A DNA stretch of 61,378 nt from Acidobacteriota bacterium (GCA_018268715.1 JAFDVZ010000001.1:122714-184091); one strand, 5' to 3'; shown: positions 8,055 to 16,611, counted from the first letter of the stretch. The notes: generated from the letters alone by a model not told the origin. Translations and numbers: made by a program.

Positions 8055-8094
8055 TAAGATATATCTTGAAGTAAGATATATCGTGAGTTATATT
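8055..8094 (+). promoter_or_regulatory. padR promoter with duplicated GATATATC operator
   Basis: A sigma-70 promoter is visible: -35 TTGAAG (8066-8071), 17-base spacer, -10 TATATT (8089-8094). The 12-bp palindrome AAGATATATCTT (8056-8067) overlaps the -35, and a second GATATATC (8075-8082) lies in the spacer, 17 bp from the first. Two repressor sites covering the promoter of a padR gene fit autorepression, as is common in the family. The AT-rich block stands out in the GC-rich surroundings. Confidence 0.65.
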
Positions 8095-8100
8095 TAGAAT

Positions 8101-8119
8101 ACAGGAGACAGGAGACAGG
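8101..8119 (+). promoter_or_regulatory. Duplicated Shine-Dalgarno repeat before padR
   Basis: The 7-bp unit ACAGGAG is present twice in tandem plus a partial third copy, giving two AGGAG ribosome-binding sequences upstream of the ATG at 8124. Slippage in this short repeat could change the spacing of the ribosome site. Confidence 0.6.
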
Positions 8120-8123
8120 GCAA

Positions 8124-8705
8124 ATGTTCACAGACCTTTTTCGCGATAGTCGCGAACGCTGCTTCGCCCGACGCCCGGGCGGCGGCTGGCACGATCGATT
8201 CGATGCACGGCGCGGCGGGCCCGGAGGCTGGTTCGCCGGCGGGCGCGAGCGCCTGTTCGAAGCCGGCGACATCAAGCTGGTGATCCTCAAGTTGCTGTCC
8301 GAGGAGCCGAGCTACGGCTACCAGCTCATGAAGACCATGGAAGAGCGACTGGCGGGCGGATACGCGCCGAGCGCGGGCGTCATTTACCCGACGCTGACCA
8401 TGCTCGAGGAGGCGGGACTCATCGTCGCCTCATCCTCGGAGGGCGCTCGCAAGACGTATTCGGTGACGCCCGAGGGATCGGCGCACCTGTCCGGCGCACA
8501 ACACCGCGTCAAGCAACTGTTCGAACGGCTGGAGGAAGCGGGCCGGGGATTCGAGCGTGGCCGCCATCCGGAGATCATGAAGGCGTTTCTCGAATTGCGC
8601 GACGCCGTGATGGCGCGTGCGGCGCGTGGCCGCCTGTCCGAGGACCAGATCCGGCAGGCCGCCGAAATCATCGCCGCCGCCGCCAGGGCCATCGACGAGC
8701 TATGA
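8124..8705 (+). CDS. PadR-family transcriptional regulator (YqjI-like layout)
   Basis: Likely a dimeric repressor of its own operon. After a Gly/Arg-rich N-terminal extension of about 45 residues comes the PadR winged helix: GDIKLVILKLLSEEPSYGYQ, then GVIYPTLTMLEEAGLI and the wing KTYSVTPEGSAHL. The C-terminal helices (about 120-193) provide dimerisation. The extension followed by PadR recalls the YqjI type, which binds metal through its N-terminus, but this one has only one His and one Cys there. The start at 8124 has a duplicated AGGAG. The stop overlaps the methyltransferase start (ATGA), so the regulator and enzyme form one operon and probably respond to the same compound. Confidence 0.9.
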   Translation: MFTDLFRDSRERCFARRPGGGWHDRFDARRGGPGGWFAGGRERLFEAGDIKLVILKLLSEEPSYGYQLMKTMEERLAGGYAPSAGVIYPTLTMLEEAGLIVASSSEGARKTYSVTPEGSAHLSGAQHRVKQLFERLEEAGRGFERGRHPEIMKAFLELRDAVMARAARGRLSEDQIRQAAEIIAAAARAIDEL

Positions 8706-9388
8706 GCGACCAGGAGACTCGAACAATGAACGCATCACCTCACCCCCACGAGGCGAACGCCGGCGAGGCGAACGCGAGGCACACTCACGAAGGCTTCTCC
8801 CTGATGTACCACCGGAATCCGCCGTGGGAGACCGGGCGTCCGCAGCCGCCGTTTCTCGAAATCGCCGATGCGGTGAGGGGCCCCGTGCTCGACGCGGGTT
8901 GCGGGACGGGCTCCACGTCAATGTACTTGGCCGAGCGCGGCCTGGAAGTGACGGGAGTGGACTTTGTGGAAGAAGCCATCCGGCGCGCCCAGGCGAAGGC
9001 CTCCGGGCGTGGATTGACGGTGGACTTCCAGGTCCGCGACGCGATGGCTCTCGGCGATTGGGGCGGCCGCTTCGCCACCATCGTCGACAGCGGCTTGTTC
9101 CACATTTACGACCGCGACGGCCAGCGGCGGTACGCCCAGTCGCTGACCCACGTGGCAAGGCCGGGCGCGCGCCTTTACCTGCTCGGCTTCAGCGACGAGG
9201 AGCCGGCCGCGCCGGGCGGCGGCGTCTCGATCGCCGATTTGACCGCCGCCTTCGCCGATGGCTGGACCATCGAATCCGTTCGAACCGTTCGCGGCGAGCT
9301 GAACCCCGCGTTCATCGCCGAACAGCCGAGCCTGTTTGCGCCCGAGGGGCCGCTGATGCGGTTTGCGACCCTCGCGCGCAAGGGCTGA
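8702..9388 (+). CDS. Class I SAM-dependent methyltransferase in a padR operon
   Basis: Rossmann-fold methyltransferase, 228 residues. Motif I is VLDAGCGTGSTSMYLA, followed by the acidic strand-2 end VTGVDFVEEAI and DFQVRDAMAL. The overall shape (NPPWETGRPQPPF before motif I; IVDSGLFHIY later) resembles small thiopurine/tellurite-type or thiol methyltransferases, so detoxification of a small thiol, metalloid or xenobiotic is plausible. Substrate is not determinable. The N-terminal 35 residues are rich in His/Ala/Glu. It shares four bases (ATGA) with padR; a second ATG at 8726 is an alternative start. A convergent gene follows 11 bases after the stop. Confidence 0.85.
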   Translation: MSDQETRTMNASPHPHEANAGEANARHTHEGFSLMYHRNPPWETGRPQPPFLEIADAVRGPVLDAGCGTGSTSMYLAERGLEVTGVDFVEEAIRRAQAKASGRGLTVDFQVRDAMALGDWGGRFATIVDSGLFHIYDRDGQRRYAQSLTHVARPGARLYLLGFSDEEPAAPGGGVSIADLTAAFADGWTIESVRTVRGELNPAFIAEQPSLFAPEGPLMRFATLARKG

Positions 9389-9399
9389 CGGCGCCCGAC

Positions 9400-10662
9400 T
9401 CAGTTCACTAGCGCCTGATACACCGACGTCATGAACTTCGGCTGGACGTCGGTCGCGTTGGGCATCAACTGCATCATGAACACCACCACCAGATGGCTCT
9501 GCGGATCCACCTGGTAGGTGGTCCCGTAGGCGCCGCCCCAGCCGAAGGCTCCCACCGCGGCCATGCCGCTCGCGCCGTAGCGGTCCACCGTCTCAAAGCC
9601 ATAACCGAAGCCGAGGCCGTCCTTGGAATGCAGCGCGCCGGACTGGTTGGTGGTCATCAATTTGACCGCCCTCGGCCCGAGAATCCGCACGCCGTCGAGC
9701 GCCCCGCCGTTGCGGATCATCTCGAGGAAACGCGCGTAATCGTGCGCCGTCGAGGTGAGGCCCGCGCCGCCCGCGAAGCTCTTGCGCGGCCCGATGACGT
9801 AGTGGCCTTGTCCCTTGGACCCCTCCGGCGCGCGCGCGTAGGCGCCGTGATCGCTCGCGTAGACGGCGGCCAGGCGGTTGCGCTCCTCCATCGGGATGTA
9901 GAAGCGCGTGTCCTTCAGGCCGAGCGGCTGGGTGATGCGGGTGCGCACGAAATCGGCCAGCTTCATGCCGGAGGCCTTCTCCACGACGCAGCCCAGGATG
10001 TCGGTGTTGTAGCCGTAGACGAACGCCTCGCCCGGCTGCGCGACGAAGGGCAGCGTGCCCAGGCGCTCCATGGTTTCGCACACCGGTTCGTCCTTGTCGG
10101 CGGTGTACCAGCCGTTGCCGGCGGCCGGGCCCAGTCCCTTGGCCTCATACATGGCGGCGATGTAGGGCTCGGTTCCATAAGAGATGCCGGCGGTGTGGGT
10201 CAACAGGTCATGAATGGTAATGCGGCGCTTGGCGGGGACGAATTTGATGCCGTTGTCGTCCTTGACGGCGACGGTGGTCTTATCGAAGGACGGGATGAAA
10301 TGGCTGACCGGTTCGGTGATGCCGATCTTGCCCTCCTCCACCAGGATCATGACGGCCGTGCTGGTGATCGCCTTGGTTTGCGAGGCGATGCGGAACAGCG
10401 TGTCGCCGGTCATCTTGCGGCCGGCTTCCCGGTCGGCCCAGCCGAAGGACTGCTCGTAGACGGGCTTGCCGTCGCGCAGCACCAGGGCCACGGCGCCGGG
10501 AATCCGGTTCTCGTTGACGTAGCGATCCAGGAACTGGGTGAGGCGCGTCAGCCGCTCCGGCGCGATCGCCGGACGTGCGGCCTTGGGCGGCGCGGGAGCG
10601 GGTTGGGCGAAGCTCGAGGCAGCGGCGGCGAGCAGGGCGGCAAGAAACGAGAATCTACGCAT
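9400..10662 (-). CDS. Secreted beta-lactamase-family serine hydrolase
   Basis: Class C beta-lactamase/DD-peptidase fold esterase-like enzyme. A signal peptide is evident (MRRFSFLAALLAAAASSFAQ), which decides the start; an in-frame upstream ATG at 10680 would put six residues before it. Catalytic Ser94 and Lys97 lie in SQTK, the YxN element is YGYN, and the third motif is WGGAYGT in place of the HxG/KTG triad. Such proteins in soil acidobacteria are usually esterases or peptidases acting on periplasmic or extracellular substrates rather than true lactamases. The FtsB-like gene lies upstream on the same strand with a 42-base gap, possibly co-transcribed by chance. Confidence 0.88.
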   Translation of the reverse strand: MRRFSFLAALLAAAASSFAQPAPAPPKAARPAIAPERLTRLTQFLDRYVNENRIPGAVALVLRDGKPVYEQSFGWADREAGRKMTGDTLFRIASQTKAITSTAVMILVEEGKIGITEPVSHFIPSFDKTTVAVKDDNGIKFVPAKRRITIHDLLTHTAGISYGTEPYIAAMYEAKGLGPAAGNGWYTADKDEPVCETMERLGTLPFVAQPGEAFVYGYNTDILGCVVEKASGMKLADFVRTRITQPLGLKDTRFYIPMEERNRLAAVYASDHGAYARAPEGSKGQGHYVIGPRKSFAGGAGLTSTAHDYARFLEMIRNGGALDGVRILGPRAVKLMTTNQSGALHSKDGLGFGYGFETVDRYGASGMAAVGAFGWGGAYGTTYQVDPQSHLVVVFMMQLMPNATDVQPKFMTSVYQALVN

Positions 10663-10704
10663 TTGCCGCGATGTTATCACGGGCCGAACGCGCGGCGGCG
10701 CGAT

Positions 10705-11058
10705 TTACTGGACGGGGTCCTGCGCCGGATCGTCCAGCGCGGGCTTGGAGGCCGGAACGGTGGGCTTGGAGCCGGTTTCCGGCAGGATGAAGGTGGTCTC
10801 GCCAGGGCGCTGGAGCTTCATCTCCTTGCGCACTTCCATCTCCTGCGCGTTGGCGCTGTGCTTCAGGATCTCGATGCGATCGCGCTTCTGCTGGTTCTCG
10901 CGTGTGATGGTGGCGTTCTGTTCCTGGAGGTCGCGGATCAGCCTCCGCTTCTGGGCCAGGGCTGGCAGCCCCTGTGGTCCACGCAGCACAACCGCCGCGT
11001 ACACACCGAACAGGGCAAACGCCGCCAGCAGCCCGAATCGCCGCACCATGCTGCTCAT
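10705..11058 (-). CDS. FtsB/DivIC-like septum formation initiator protein
   Basis: A 117-residue bitopic membrane protein: short cytoplasmic N-terminus, one transmembrane helix (about 8-26), then a periplasmic coiled coil (about 35-80, LIRDLQEQNATITRENQQKR) followed by LQRPGETTFILPE, the characteristic RPGE element of the FtsB/DivIC family. It would join the FtsQLB-type divisome complex that activates septal peptidoglycan synthesis. The Pro-rich C-terminal tail is probably disordered. It is not beside enolase as in many genomes. It is divergent from cutA across an 86-base, AT-rich gap that must hold both promoters. The alternative start at Met4 cannot be excluded. Confidence 0.85.
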   Translation of the reverse strand: MSSMVRRFGLLAAFALFGVYAAVVLRGPQGLPALAQKRRLIRDLQEQNATITRENQQKRDRIEILKHSANAQEMEVRKEMKLQRPGETTFILPETGSKPTVPASKPALDDPAQDPVQ

Positions 11059-11144
11059 TCGAAAAACATCCCTACTTTCGTTTATATACTGGCTGAGTGG
11101 AAATATCTAGTGTAATTCTTTAGAAAGTAGACTCTAGGACTAAG

Positions 11145-11480
11145 ATGACCGACAAGATAGTCGTGCTGAGCACCGTGGAGACGGCGGAACAGGCCCGCGC
11201 ATTGGCCCTTCTACTTATCGAGCGCCGGCTGGCCGGGTGTGTGAACATCGTCTCCGGCGTCACCAGCGTCTATTCGTGGAAAGGCGCCACAGAACAGACC
11301 GGAGAATTCCTAGTCATCATCAAGACCAGCCGCGAACTGTTCGCTGAGTTACGGAGCGTGGTGGAGTCCGCCCATCCCTATGAGTTGCCCGAACTCATCG
11401 CCCTTCCGATCGAGGATGGATCCGAACGATATCTGGGTTGGCTCGCCGGGGGCCTGAAATCACGAGAGGACGCGCGATAA
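11145..11480 (+). CDS. cutA: CutA-like divalent cation tolerance protein
   Basis: A 111-residue trimeric PII-like protein. Family signatures are clear: the strand VVLSTVETAEQARALA, the conserved LAGCVNIVSGVTSVYSWKG block containing the family Cys, GEFLVIIKTS, and the C-terminal HPYELPELIALPIEDGSERYLGWL. CutA was named for copper tolerance, but its biochemical role is not settled. An MFS transporter begins 11 bases downstream, so the two are probably co-transcribed. Start at 11145 preceded by an AGGA-like sequence. Confidence 0.93.
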   Translation: MTDKIVVLSTVETAEQARALALLLIERRLAGCVNIVSGVTSVYSWKGATEQTGEFLVIIKTSRELFAELRSVVESAHPYELPELIALPIEDGSERYLGWLAGGLKSREDAR

Positions 11481-11491
11481 GATAGCAGCGC

Positions 11492-12805
11492 ATGAGTCCC
11501 TCATCGAGTTCCGCGACGAACCAGAAACCGACGCACGCCCGTTACTGGGTGGTGGTGTTCGCGCTCAGCCTGGCGATCCTGTCCTATATCGATCGAGTGG
11601 CGCTGTCGAAGGCGGCGCCGCGGATTCAGGAGACGCTGGGCATCAATGAGCAGAATTGGGGAATGGTGGTTTCGGCGTTCGGACTCGGCTACGCGTTGTT
11701 TGAAATTCCGGGCGGATTTCTGGGGGATTGGCTGGGGCCGAAGAAGGTGCTGATCCGGATCGTGCTGTGGTGGTCGGGCTTCACGGCGCTGATGGGGTGG
11801 ATGTGGAACGGCATGTCGCTCGCCATCTGCCAGTTTCTGTTCGCGGCGGGCGAGGCGGGCGGTTTCCCGAACCTGACCAAGGCGTTCGCCTCCTGGCTGC
11901 GTAAGGAAGAGCGGGTCAAGATCCAGGGCATCATGTGGGCGGCGGCGCGCACCGGCGGCGCGTTTACTCCGTTGATTGTGCTGGCGGTTTTCGACGGGAT
12001 CGAGAGTTTCGGCATCCCGAAGTCGGCCAGTTGGCGCTGGGCGTTCGGCTGCTTCGGCATTTTCGGCCTGGTGTGGGTGACGCTGTTCTGGCGCTGGTTC
12101 AAGGACAAGCCTCGCGACCACAAGGGCGTGAACGCGGCGGAGCTCGAACTGCTGAAGGAAGTGGAAGGCATGGGCGGCGGACACGGCGACGTGCCGTGGG
12201 GGAAACTGGTGCGGTCGCGCACGGTGTGGCTGCTGTGGGTGCAGTATTTCTGCCTGACTTTTCCCTGGTATTTCTATATCACTTACCTGTCGAAATACTT
12301 GCAGCAGTTCCGCCACCTGAGCGAGAAGAGCGCCGCTTACTTCGCGGTCTTCCCGCTGCTGTTCGGCGCGCTGGGATGCCTGTGTTCGGGGATGATCGCG
12401 GCGACCCTGGCCCGGAAGATGGGCGTCGTCAAGAGCCGGCGCCTGCTCGCCTGCGTCGGATTCGGCGGCGCGGCCACCTTCATCCTGATCGCGACCCAGC
12501 TCGAAAGCCCCTACCTGGCCATCGCGGCGTTTGCGATCGCGAGCTTTTCGAACGACCTCACCATGCCCGGTTCCTGGGGGACCTGCATGGACATCGGCGG
12601 CAAGTACGCGGGCACCGTGGCTGGCTCCATGAACATGATGGGGAACCTGGCGGGATTCGCCTCGCCGTTTGTGTGCGGCATCATCCTGCAACGCACGGGC
12701 GGGGACTACAACCAGTTCATCTATGTCGGCGCGGCCGTGTACCTGGTGGGGTTGGTGAGCTGGCCGTTCATCGATCCGGTGACGCCCATCGAGGCGGGGG
12801 CCTGA
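11492..12805 (+). CDS. MFS transporter, anion:cation symporter (ACS) type
   Basis: A 437-residue permease with twelve predicted membrane segments, a central cytoplasmic loop around residues 215-245 and the MFS loop 2-3 motif GGFLGDWLGPKK. The opening RYWVVVFALSLAILSYIDRVALSKAAP and GEAGGFPNLTKAFASWL resemble the ACS family that imports hexuronates, galactonate, tartrate or related organic anions. It lies between cutA (11 bases upstream) and miaA (22 bases downstream), which do not reveal the substrate. A sugar-acid importer would suit the polysaccharide-degrading genes elsewhere in the window. Confidence 0.87.
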   Translation: MSPSSSSATNQKPTHARYWVVVFALSLAILSYIDRVALSKAAPRIQETLGINEQNWGMVVSAFGLGYALFEIPGGFLGDWLGPKKVLIRIVLWWSGFTALMGWMWNGMSLAICQFLFAAGEAGGFPNLTKAFASWLRKEERVKIQGIMWAAARTGGAFTPLIVLAVFDGIESFGIPKSASWRWAFGCFGIFGLVWVTLFWRWFKDKPRDHKGVNAAELELLKEVEGMGGGHGDVPWGKLVRSRTVWLLWVQYFCLTFPWYFYITYLSKYLQQFRHLSEKSAAYFAVFPLLFGALGCLCSGMIAATLARKMGVVKSRRLLACVGFGGAATFILIATQLESPYLAIAAFAIASFSNDLTMPGSWGTCMDIGGKYAGTVAGSMNMMGNLAGFASPFVCGIILQRTGGDYNQFIYVGAAVYLVGLVSWPFIDPVTPIEAGA

Positions 12806-12827
12806 GGCGGCTTCCTGGCCGGATCGC

Positions 12828-13787
12828 ATGGCGGTCGCCGATTATCCCCTCGTCGCCGTGCTCGGCCCCACCGGCTCCGGAAAGAGCGCGCTGGCGGCGG
12901 CGCTCGCCGAGCGGTTTTCGGGCGAGATCGTCAATTGCGATTCGGTCCAGTTGTACCGGGGCTTCGACATTGGCGCCGCCAAACCGACTGCGGACGAGCG
13001 GTCGCGGTCGCCGCATCACCTGTTCGACGTGCTCGAGCCGGCCGAGACCTGCACCGCCGGCGATTACGCCCGCTTGGCGCGTCCGGTGCTGCGCGACATC
13101 GCCGCGCGCGGACGGCTGCCCATCGTCGTCGGCGGCACCGGGTTTTACCTGCGCGCGCTGCTCGATGGTCTGTTCGCCGGCCCGGCCCGCGACGACCGTT
13201 TGCGCGACCGGCTGACGCTTCGCGAAGCGCGCCGCCCGGGCTCGCTCCACCGGGTGCTGTCGCGGCTCGATCCGGAAGCCGCGCGCCGTATTCACGCCAA
13301 CGACCGCAATAAGCTGATTCGCGCGCTGGAGGTTTGTCTTGCGGCGCGCCGCCCCATGTCGGACCTGTTCGCCGAGGGGCGCGACGCGCTGACTGGCTTC
13401 CGGACATTGAAGATCGTATTGGAGCCGCCGCGCGCGGCGCTCCAGCATAAGCTGAACGAAAGATGCTCGGCCATGTTAGAAGCTGGGTTAATCCAAGAAA
13501 TCAGCTTGTTACTCCTGTCTGGAATTTCACCGGATTGTAAGCCATTCGAGTCCATTGGTTACAAGGAAGTTCTGGCTTTTCTAATGGGCGAGCTGACTCT
13601 TCCAGCCGCGCTGGAGCTGATGCGTCGAGACACGCGGCGTTACGCGAAGCGCCAATTGACGTGGTTTCGACGCGAGTCGGGGGCGCAGTGGGTGTCCGGT
13701 TTTGGGACGGATTCCACAGCCCTGAGTTCGGCCTTTGAGATGCTTGGTAATTTTCGGAAAAACTCGAATGCCGAGCGGGAAATTTAA
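12828..13787 (+). CDS. miaA: tRNA dimethylallyltransferase
   Basis: Transfers a dimethylallyl group to N6 of A37 in tRNAs that read codons starting with U, aiding frame maintenance. At 319 residues it is of normal length. The P-loop GPTGSGKS (about 12-19), SVQLYRGFDIGAAKPT, HHLFDVLEP, the GGTGFYLRALLDGLF block and the C-terminal ESIGYKEVLAF and YAKRQLTWFR segments are all family hallmarks. The coding DNA changes character near 13440: the last third is visibly AT-richer and uses codons such as TTA and ATT that the first part avoids. This may reflect recombination or relaxed codon selection. Hfq, often found next to miaA, is absent. Confidence 0.95.
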   Translation: MAVADYPLVAVLGPTGSGKSALAAALAERFSGEIVNCDSVQLYRGFDIGAAKPTADERSRSPHHLFDVLEPAETCTAGDYARLARPVLRDIAARGRLPIVVGGTGFYLRALLDGLFAGPARDDRLRDRLTLREARRPGSLHRVLSRLDPEAARRIHANDRNKLIRALEVCLAARRPMSDLFAEGRDALTGFRTLKIVLEPPRAALQHKLNERCSAMLEAGLIQEISLLLLSGISPDCKPFESIGYKEVLAFLMGELTLPAALELMRRDTRRYAKRQLTWFRRESGAQWVSGFGTDSTALSSAFEMLGNFRKNSNAEREI

Positions 13788-13877
13788 CATGGAAAACCGC
13801 GGAACTCGCGGAACCAATTCGCCGCTCGCTCGTATAGAACTTAAGGAAGAACCATTCCGATAGGAGTTAGCAACACC

Positions 13878-14195
13878 ATGAAGAAGACCCTGTTCGTTTT
13901 CACGACTCTCGCGCTCGCGATCGCCAGCGCCGCCTCTACTTACAAAGTGACCTTGTTCCAGCCCTCTCTCATCAACGGCTCTGAACTGAAGCCCGGCGAC
14001 TACAAGATTGAGCTGAAGGACAACAAAGTGGTCGTAAAGGGCGGAAAGAACGTCGTGGAAGCGGACGTCAAGGTAGAGAACGCGACCGAGAAGTTCTCGA
14101 GCACCAGCGTTCGCTACACCAACGCCGACGGCAAGTACAAAGTCCAGGAGATCCGCCTGGGCGGCACGACCTCCAAGATCGTTTTCAATAACTAA
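13878..14195 (+). CDS. Small secreted protein, unknown function
   Basis: A 105-residue protein with a classical signal peptide (MKKTLFVFTTLALAIASAAS), so exported. The mature part is lysine-rich and predicted all-beta: YKVTLFQPSLINGSELKPGD, KIELKDNKVVVKGGKNVVEA, then RYTNADGKYKVQEIRLGG. Small proteins of this shape are common and uncharacterised in Acidobacteriota. Codon use is unlike the neighbours in favouring AAG, AAC and GCC strongly, the style of a highly expressed gene. It has its own AGGAG ribosome site (13863-13867) and is followed by a very strong intrinsic terminator, so it is a monocistronic, probably abundant transcript. Confidence 0.75.
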   Translation: MKKTLFVFTTLALAIASAASTYKVTLFQPSLINGSELKPGDYKIELKDNKVVVKGGKNVVEADVKVENATEKFSSTSVRYTNADGKYKVQEIRLGGTTSKIVFNN

Positions 14196-14262
14196 ATCAT
14201 CCCCGCGGCCGCGGACCGCGAAGCTTTTCCCAATCCGATTCGAGACACCTCCAGAACAGTTC

Positions 14263-14296
14263 GAGCCGGCCCCCGACGGGCCGGCTCTCTTTTTTT
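14263..14296 (+). terminator. Strong intrinsic terminator
   Basis: Perfect 10-bp stem GAGCCGGCCC / GGGCCGGCTC with a 5-base loop, followed by TCTTTTTTT. It ends the transcript of the small secreted protein gene. It is the clearest plus-strand terminator in the window. Confidence 0.93.
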
Positions 14297-14378
14297 GGGT
14301 TTACCGACGCAGTGAATGAGTAAAACCACCCACGGGTGGGTGTCAATCCGCCCTTCCCCCTTCCCAGGCCTGGGGTGG

Positions 14379-15788
14379 TCATTGCGGCGGCATCGGACGC
14401 TGCTCGCCGGTCAGTTGAAAGCCGGGCCACGCCGGATCGGCGGCTGGGTTCTTTGCCGGCATCACGGCGCCCGATTCCTGGCGCCAAGCCTCCAGACGAG
14501 CCATCAGACGGTTCGCGACATCCGCCCGGCGCCGGGCCAGGTTGTGCTGTTCGCCCTCGTCTTCGCGGAGGTTGTACAGCTCGCGCCGCCCGTCGGCGTG
14601 GAAATGGATTAGTTTCCAGTCTCCTTCGCGAATGGCGCTGGCTGGTTCGCCGCCCTGGTTGGAATAGTGCGGATAGTGCCAGAACAGGGGTCTGGGCCGG
14701 ATGTTGCGTCCGCGCAGCAGGGGCGCAAGGCTCACGCCGTCCACCGGAGCCGGGGCGAGCCCGGCAGAGTCGCGGAAGGTGGGCAGGAAGTCGATGCTCA
14801 TCACCGGGGTGCGGATGACCGCGCCGGGCTTCACCACGCCCGGCTGGCGCACGATCAGCGGTTCCCGGATGCCGCCCTCGTAGACGTGACCCTTGCCCGC
14901 CCGCAGCGGCGAATTGTCCGTAACCCGTTGTTTCGATTGGCCTTCATAGCACAGCCCGCCGTTGTCGGAAAAGAACAGCGCCAGGGTCCGGTCCGCTATT
15001 CCGGCATCGTCAATCGCCTTTAGCACCCTTCCCACGGATTCGTCGACGCTCTCAATCATCGCCGCGTAGACGGGATCGTAGCGACCGTTCGCGCCCGCGT
15101 GCCGCGCCACATCGGCGTCCCGGGCCCCCAGCGGAATGTGCACTGAATAGTGGGCCAAGTATAAGAAAAATGGATCTGAGCGATTCTCCTGAATGAAGCT
15201 GACGCTCGCGTCGGTCAACTTTTCGGTCAAGAACTCGCCCGGACCCGCCTTCAGATTCGGCAATTCGAAGGGCCCGAAGTACGGTTTCGGGCTGCGCGGC
15301 GGGCTGCCGCTCGAGTTGCCGCCGACGTTCCGGTCGAAGCCTTGGTCGGTGGGCGAAAAACCCTCGCCGCCCAGGTGCCACTTCCCGACCGCCGCGCTAC
15401 GGTAACCGGCGGGCTTCAGGGATTCGGCGATGGTGGTTTCCGCGAGCTTTAGTTCAGTGGCCGTGCGGGGCGTGGTGATGGGGCCGCGGGCATCGCTGGG
15501 GCGCCCGGGGATCCAGTCGGTAACGCCGGTCCGCACCGGATAGCGGCCGGTCAGGATGCTGGCGCGCGTGGGGGAGCACACCGGGCAGGCGGCATAGGCG
15601 TCGGTGAACAGGGCGCCCTGGCGAGCCATACGGTCCAGGTTCGGCGTGGCGACGTTCGGATTGCCGTAGCAGGCCAGATCGTGCGCGCCCAGGTCGTCGG
15701 CCAGAATCAGTACGAAATTCGTCTTCGGGGACGCGGCCGCGGGCAACAATCCGCCCGCCATGGCGCCGAGAAAGGATCGCCGCAGCAT
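14379..15788 (-). CDS. Secreted sulfatase (formylglycine type, Cys-class)
   Basis: Hydrolyses sulfate esters, probably of polysaccharides. The active-site signature is CSPTRASILTGRY with Cys71, the residue converted to formylglycine; the fourth signature position is Thr instead of the usual Ser (C-x-P-S-R), a tolerated variant. Metal ligands are at LILADDLG (Asp31/32) and FFSDNGG, with GKWHLGG in between. The N-terminus MLRRSFLGAMAGGLLPAAA has a twin-arginine pair and fits Tat export. The length of 469 residues is typical. A formylglycine-generating enzyme would be needed; none is in the window. Gene stands alone on this strand, facing the small secreted protein gene, and its 5' end is 25 bases from the methyltransferase stop. 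Confidence 0.92.
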   Translation of the reverse strand: MLRRSFLGAMAGGLLPAAASPKTNFVLILADDLGAHDLACYGNPNVATPNLDRMARQGALFTDAYAACPVCSPTRASILTGRYPVRTGVTDWIPGRPSDARGPITTPRTATELKLAETTIAESLKPAGYRSAAVGKWHLGGEGFSPTDQGFDRNVGGNSSGSPPRSPKPYFGPFELPNLKAGPGEFLTEKLTDASVSFIQENRSDPFFLYLAHYSVHIPLGARDADVARHAGANGRYDPVYAAMIESVDESVGRVLKAIDDAGIADRTLALFFSDNGGLCYEGQSKQRVTDNSPLRAGKGHVYEGGIREPLIVRQPGVVKPGAVIRTPVMSIDFLPTFRDSAGLAPAPVDGVSLAPLLRGRNIRPRPLFWHYPHYSNQGGEPASAIREGDWKLIHFHADGRRELYNLREDEGEQHNLARRRADVANRLMARLEAWRQESGAVMPAKNPAADPAWPGFQLTGEQRPMPPQ

Positions 15789-15813
15789 ATAACTGCCGTC
15801 GATGATATCGCGA

Positions 15814-16611
15814 TCAGGCCTTGTGCGCGAACGCCATCAGGTGGGCGGTGGCGCCCATCAGGGACGGCTCACGCTCGACGCGCTCCAGGGTTTCGAGCAG
15901 GAACAGGCGCTTTTCCGGGTCGGCCCAACGTTGATCGAAGTCCGAGGCGGTCCACACCGGCCCCTCGACGGCGAACAGCTCGACGTGCTGGAACCCCGCG
16001 CCGGTGATCTCCACTTCGAGCTCCTCCGGCAGGTGGAAGTAGGCGGTGGTGAAGTATTCCGGGTTATCGGTCGGATTCGTGTGGACGCCGTGCTCCAGAT
16101 CGTCGGTGAGGATCGCCTGGAACACCGGATCGTCCAGCCGCGTACGGGTCAAGCCGTCCAGCAGGGAGGCGAACCGGCTGATAGCCGCCACCGCCACCCA
16201 GCCGCCCGGCTTCAGGACCCGTTCCGCTTCGCGAAGGGCGATGAACCGGTCCACCGCGCGCTCCAGGTGATACAAAGGACCCATCAGCAGGACAATATCG
16301 GCGAAGTTGTCGGGCCAGGGCAGCCGGCGGGCGTCGCCGAGTTGCGCGGAAGCGATTCCGGGACGTTTCGCCGCCGCTTCCACGTGCTTCGCTACGGCGT
16401 CCAGCAGATGGACCTCATAGCCTTGCCGGGACAGGCACTCGGCGTAATGTCCGGTTCCGCCGCCGACATCCAGCACGACGCCGGGGGCCTTGGGCAGCCG
16501 ACGGGTCAACAGGCCGATGGTGCGCGTGTACTCGAGTTGTCCAACGGCAGGCAGCTTCAGCCGCTCGTGCTCGTCATACGCGTCGTAATAACGGCTGAGT
16601 GAATCGCTCAC
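15814..16611 (-). CDS. Class I SAM-dependent methyltransferase
   Basis: A 265-residue Rossmann methyltransferase. Motif I is VVLDVGGGTGHYAECLSRQG, motif II region EVHLLDAVAKHVE, then LGDARRLPWPDNFADIVLLMGPLYHL, the last being the strand-4 element typical of small-molecule methyltransferases (UbiE/Methyltransf_11-like). ALREAERVLKPGGWVAVAAI is the post-motif helix/strand. The substrate is unknown. It lies directly upstream of, and on the same strand as, the sulfatase. A 178-base AT-richer gap separates it from the next gene upstream. Confidence 0.87.
   Translation of the reverse strand: MSDSLSRYYDAYDEHERLKLPAVGQLEYTRTIGLLTRRLPKAPGVVLDVGGGTGHYAECLSRQGYEVHLLDAVAKHVEAAAKRPGIASAQLGDARRLPWPDNFADIVLLMGPLYHLERAVDRFIALREAERVLKPGGWVAVAAISRFASLLDGLTRTRLDDPVFQAILTDDLEHGVHTNPTDNPEYFTTAYFHLPEELEVEITGAGFQHVELFAVEGPVWTASDFDQRWADPEKRLFLLETLERVEREPSLMGATAHLMAFAHKA

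Noticed and set aside
9400-10662. Antibiotic-resistance beta-lactamase
   Set aside because: The fold and SxxK motif are shared with many esterases and peptidases; the third motif is not KTG, and there is no AmpR or resistance context.
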